From NCBI GenBank assembly GCA_017645645.1, contig JAGCOB010000027.1, forward strand, positions 1-32,662: a stretch of DNA of 32,662 nt, in the 5' to 3' direction. The notes below the pieces were generated by a model. That model was given only the letters and a program-made list of their open reading frames with translations. It was not told the origin of the DNA and searched no databases. Of this stretch, positions 31,910 through 32,662 are shown piece after piece. Position 1 is the first letter of the stretch; every line of letters begins with the position of its first letter. A program made the position numbers and the translations under genes. Source of the DNA: Prevotella sp. (lineage in GTDB: Bacteria; Bacteroidota; Bacteroidia; Bacteroidales; Bacteroidaceae).

Positions 31910-32416
31910 TTACTTTATACGAGTGAGCGTGACAGCCATATCATCATCAGACAAGTCAAGTGTGGTATACGTAATCTTGTCAATATTAAATTCGTTTACT
32001 TCATCAACGGAGCTGAGGTACTTGGATTTCGCATTCTCCATGGCCCCTCTCATGTTGTTAATGATGGTTCCCTCGCGTTCCGGATCGTCCTTGAACGAAG
32101 CCTTAAGTGCCTCACTCCATTGAATCTCAACAAAATCAATATCACACTCCTTATTATTGAGGTATAACGTCAAATCTTTCCCATCCACGACGTAGGTTCC
32201 CTTGACGACGAAAGAAAAAGTCAGGACACCCAGTTCTTTGCTTTCGGTGGTTGTCTGAAGTTCATAAATTGCGGTCTTGTCAGCATTAAAGGTCATAATC
32301 AAGTTAGCTTTTTCTCCATCAACCTCCATGGGATACTTCCATCTGCCAATAAGGCTCTGCGCTTGAATGGTAAGGGCTGCTATAAGCAGCATGGTTACGG
32401 TTACTAATTTCTTCAT
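31910..32416 (-). CDS. Secreted lipocalin-like protein of unknown function
   Basis: A 168-residue exported protein with no assigned role. A signal peptide (MKKLVTVTMLLIAALTIQA, cut before QSL) precedes SLIGRWKYPMEVDGEKANLIMTFNADKTAIYELQTT, the start pattern of lipocalin-like (DUF4488/lipocalin_5-like) beta barrels: GxW then alternating strands (VLTFSFVVKGTYVVDGKDLTLYLN). A longer helical insert lies at 100-140. The barrel assignment is inference from the GRW motif and strand spacing. A canonical promoter lies 40 bp upstream, so this is probably the first gene of a unit that may also include the nitroreductase. Confidence 0.8.
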   Translation of the reverse strand: MKKLVTVTMLLIAALTIQAQSLIGRWKYPMEVDGEKANLIMTFNADKTAIYELQTTTESKELGVLTFSFVVKGTYVVDGKDLTLYLNNKECDIDFVEIQWSEALKASFKDDPEREGTIINNMRGAMENAKSKYLSSVDEVNEFNIDKITYTTLDLSDDDMAVTLTRIK

Positions 32417-32455
32417 TGTTTTTTTACTTTTTGGTTAATAATATTATTTCGGTGG

Positions 32456-32487
32456 CAAAGATACTACTATTTTCATCAACTACCAAA
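32456..32487 (-). promoter_or_regulatory. Promoter of the lipocalin-like gene
   Basis: On the - strand TTTG (32487-32484), a 20-nt spacer, TATCTTTG (32463-32456). Full match to the Bacteroides -33/-7 class; leader of about 35 nt. Confidence 0.8.
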
Positions 32488-32539
32488 TTTCAGCACCCCA
32501 AACGTGCTCGTTTTCAGCACTAAACTTTTCAATTTAACA

Positions 32540-32662
32540 TTCCAATGCCTTTTACGCTTCGTTCCGATATCTGTTTAGGGGGTAAAGGAATGCCTCCCAT
32601 AGGGGTATAGGAGGCATTGGAACGAGGTGAAGGAGGCATTAGCACAAGTGATAAAAGGCATC
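32540..32662. repeat. 22-bp repeat array with inverted copies, open at the right edge
   Basis: AGGAGGCATT occurs at 32609-32618 and 32631-32640 and the variant AAAAGGCATC at 32653-32662, exactly 22 bp apart each time. An inverted copy of the unit lies at 32544-32565. TTCCAATGCC (32540-32549) pairs with GGCATTGGAA (32613-32622), and AATGCCTCC (32589-32597) with GGAGGCATT (32610-32618). The array is cut by the window end. Confidence 0.85.

Noticed and set aside
32540-32662. CRISPR array at the right edge
   Set aside because: Repeat units abut with no unique spacers and there are no cas genes in the window.

Overview
The window looks like a chromosomal segment from a member of the Bacteroidales, most likely Prevotellaceae (Prevotella/Segatella type). 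Evidence: the Bacteroides aerotolerance (Bat) operon, Bacteroidota-only families (DUF4835, DUF3127, TamA-like lipoprotein TamL), promoters of the TTTG-N19/20-TAnnTTTG class instead of -35/-10 boxes, no obvious Shine-Dalgarno sequences, and moderate G+C. I see no phage, plasmid, insertion sequence, tRNA, rRNA or CRISPR array. The gene content is housekeeping; the unusual signals are in fusions, repeats and small regulatory structures.

Layout. 241-2022 (+): ribosomal protein S1, ended by a two-way terminator shared with two small secreted proteins on the other strand (2092-3098). 3171-3575 (-): a DUF3127 protein ending in an SSB-like DDLPF tip. Divergent from it is a + strand operon, 3741-11145: beta clamp (dnaN), a DEDDh exonuclease with a possible clamp-binding motif, coaBC, a DUF4835 protein, recN, and a degenerate trypsin-like/TPR protein. 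A second two-way terminator follows. From 25818 down to 11180 everything is on the - strand: an MBL-fold hydrolase, the Bat locus (MoxR ATPase, DUF58, a membrane protein, BatA, a BatB-BatC fusion, a BatD-BatE fusion), a PAP2 phosphatase, then queA, nadE and dnaB, with queA having its own promoter. The right part holds a small lipoprotein (+), TamL (-), a TrmH-type RNA methyltransferase (+), a - strand trio (DUF2520 protein, KdsC-like phosphatase, Maf), a nitroreductase and a lipocalin-like secreted protein.

How they work together. The left half is rich in replication and repair: clamp, exonuclease, RecN, DnaB and an OB-fold candidate with an SSB-type tail. The middle is an envelope-linked MoxR/VWA/TPR machine in which four usually separate Bat proteins are fused into two.

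A theme no single gene explains is a set of short tandem repeats, mostly with 7-9 bp units, at gene borders and also inside coding sequence: the trmH interdomain linker, the queA loop and the signal peptide of the 9475 gene. Two of these sites carry closely related sequence. A 22-bp repeat array runs off the right edge. A promoter-plus-terminator pair between trmH and maf may define a small RNA of about 75 nt.
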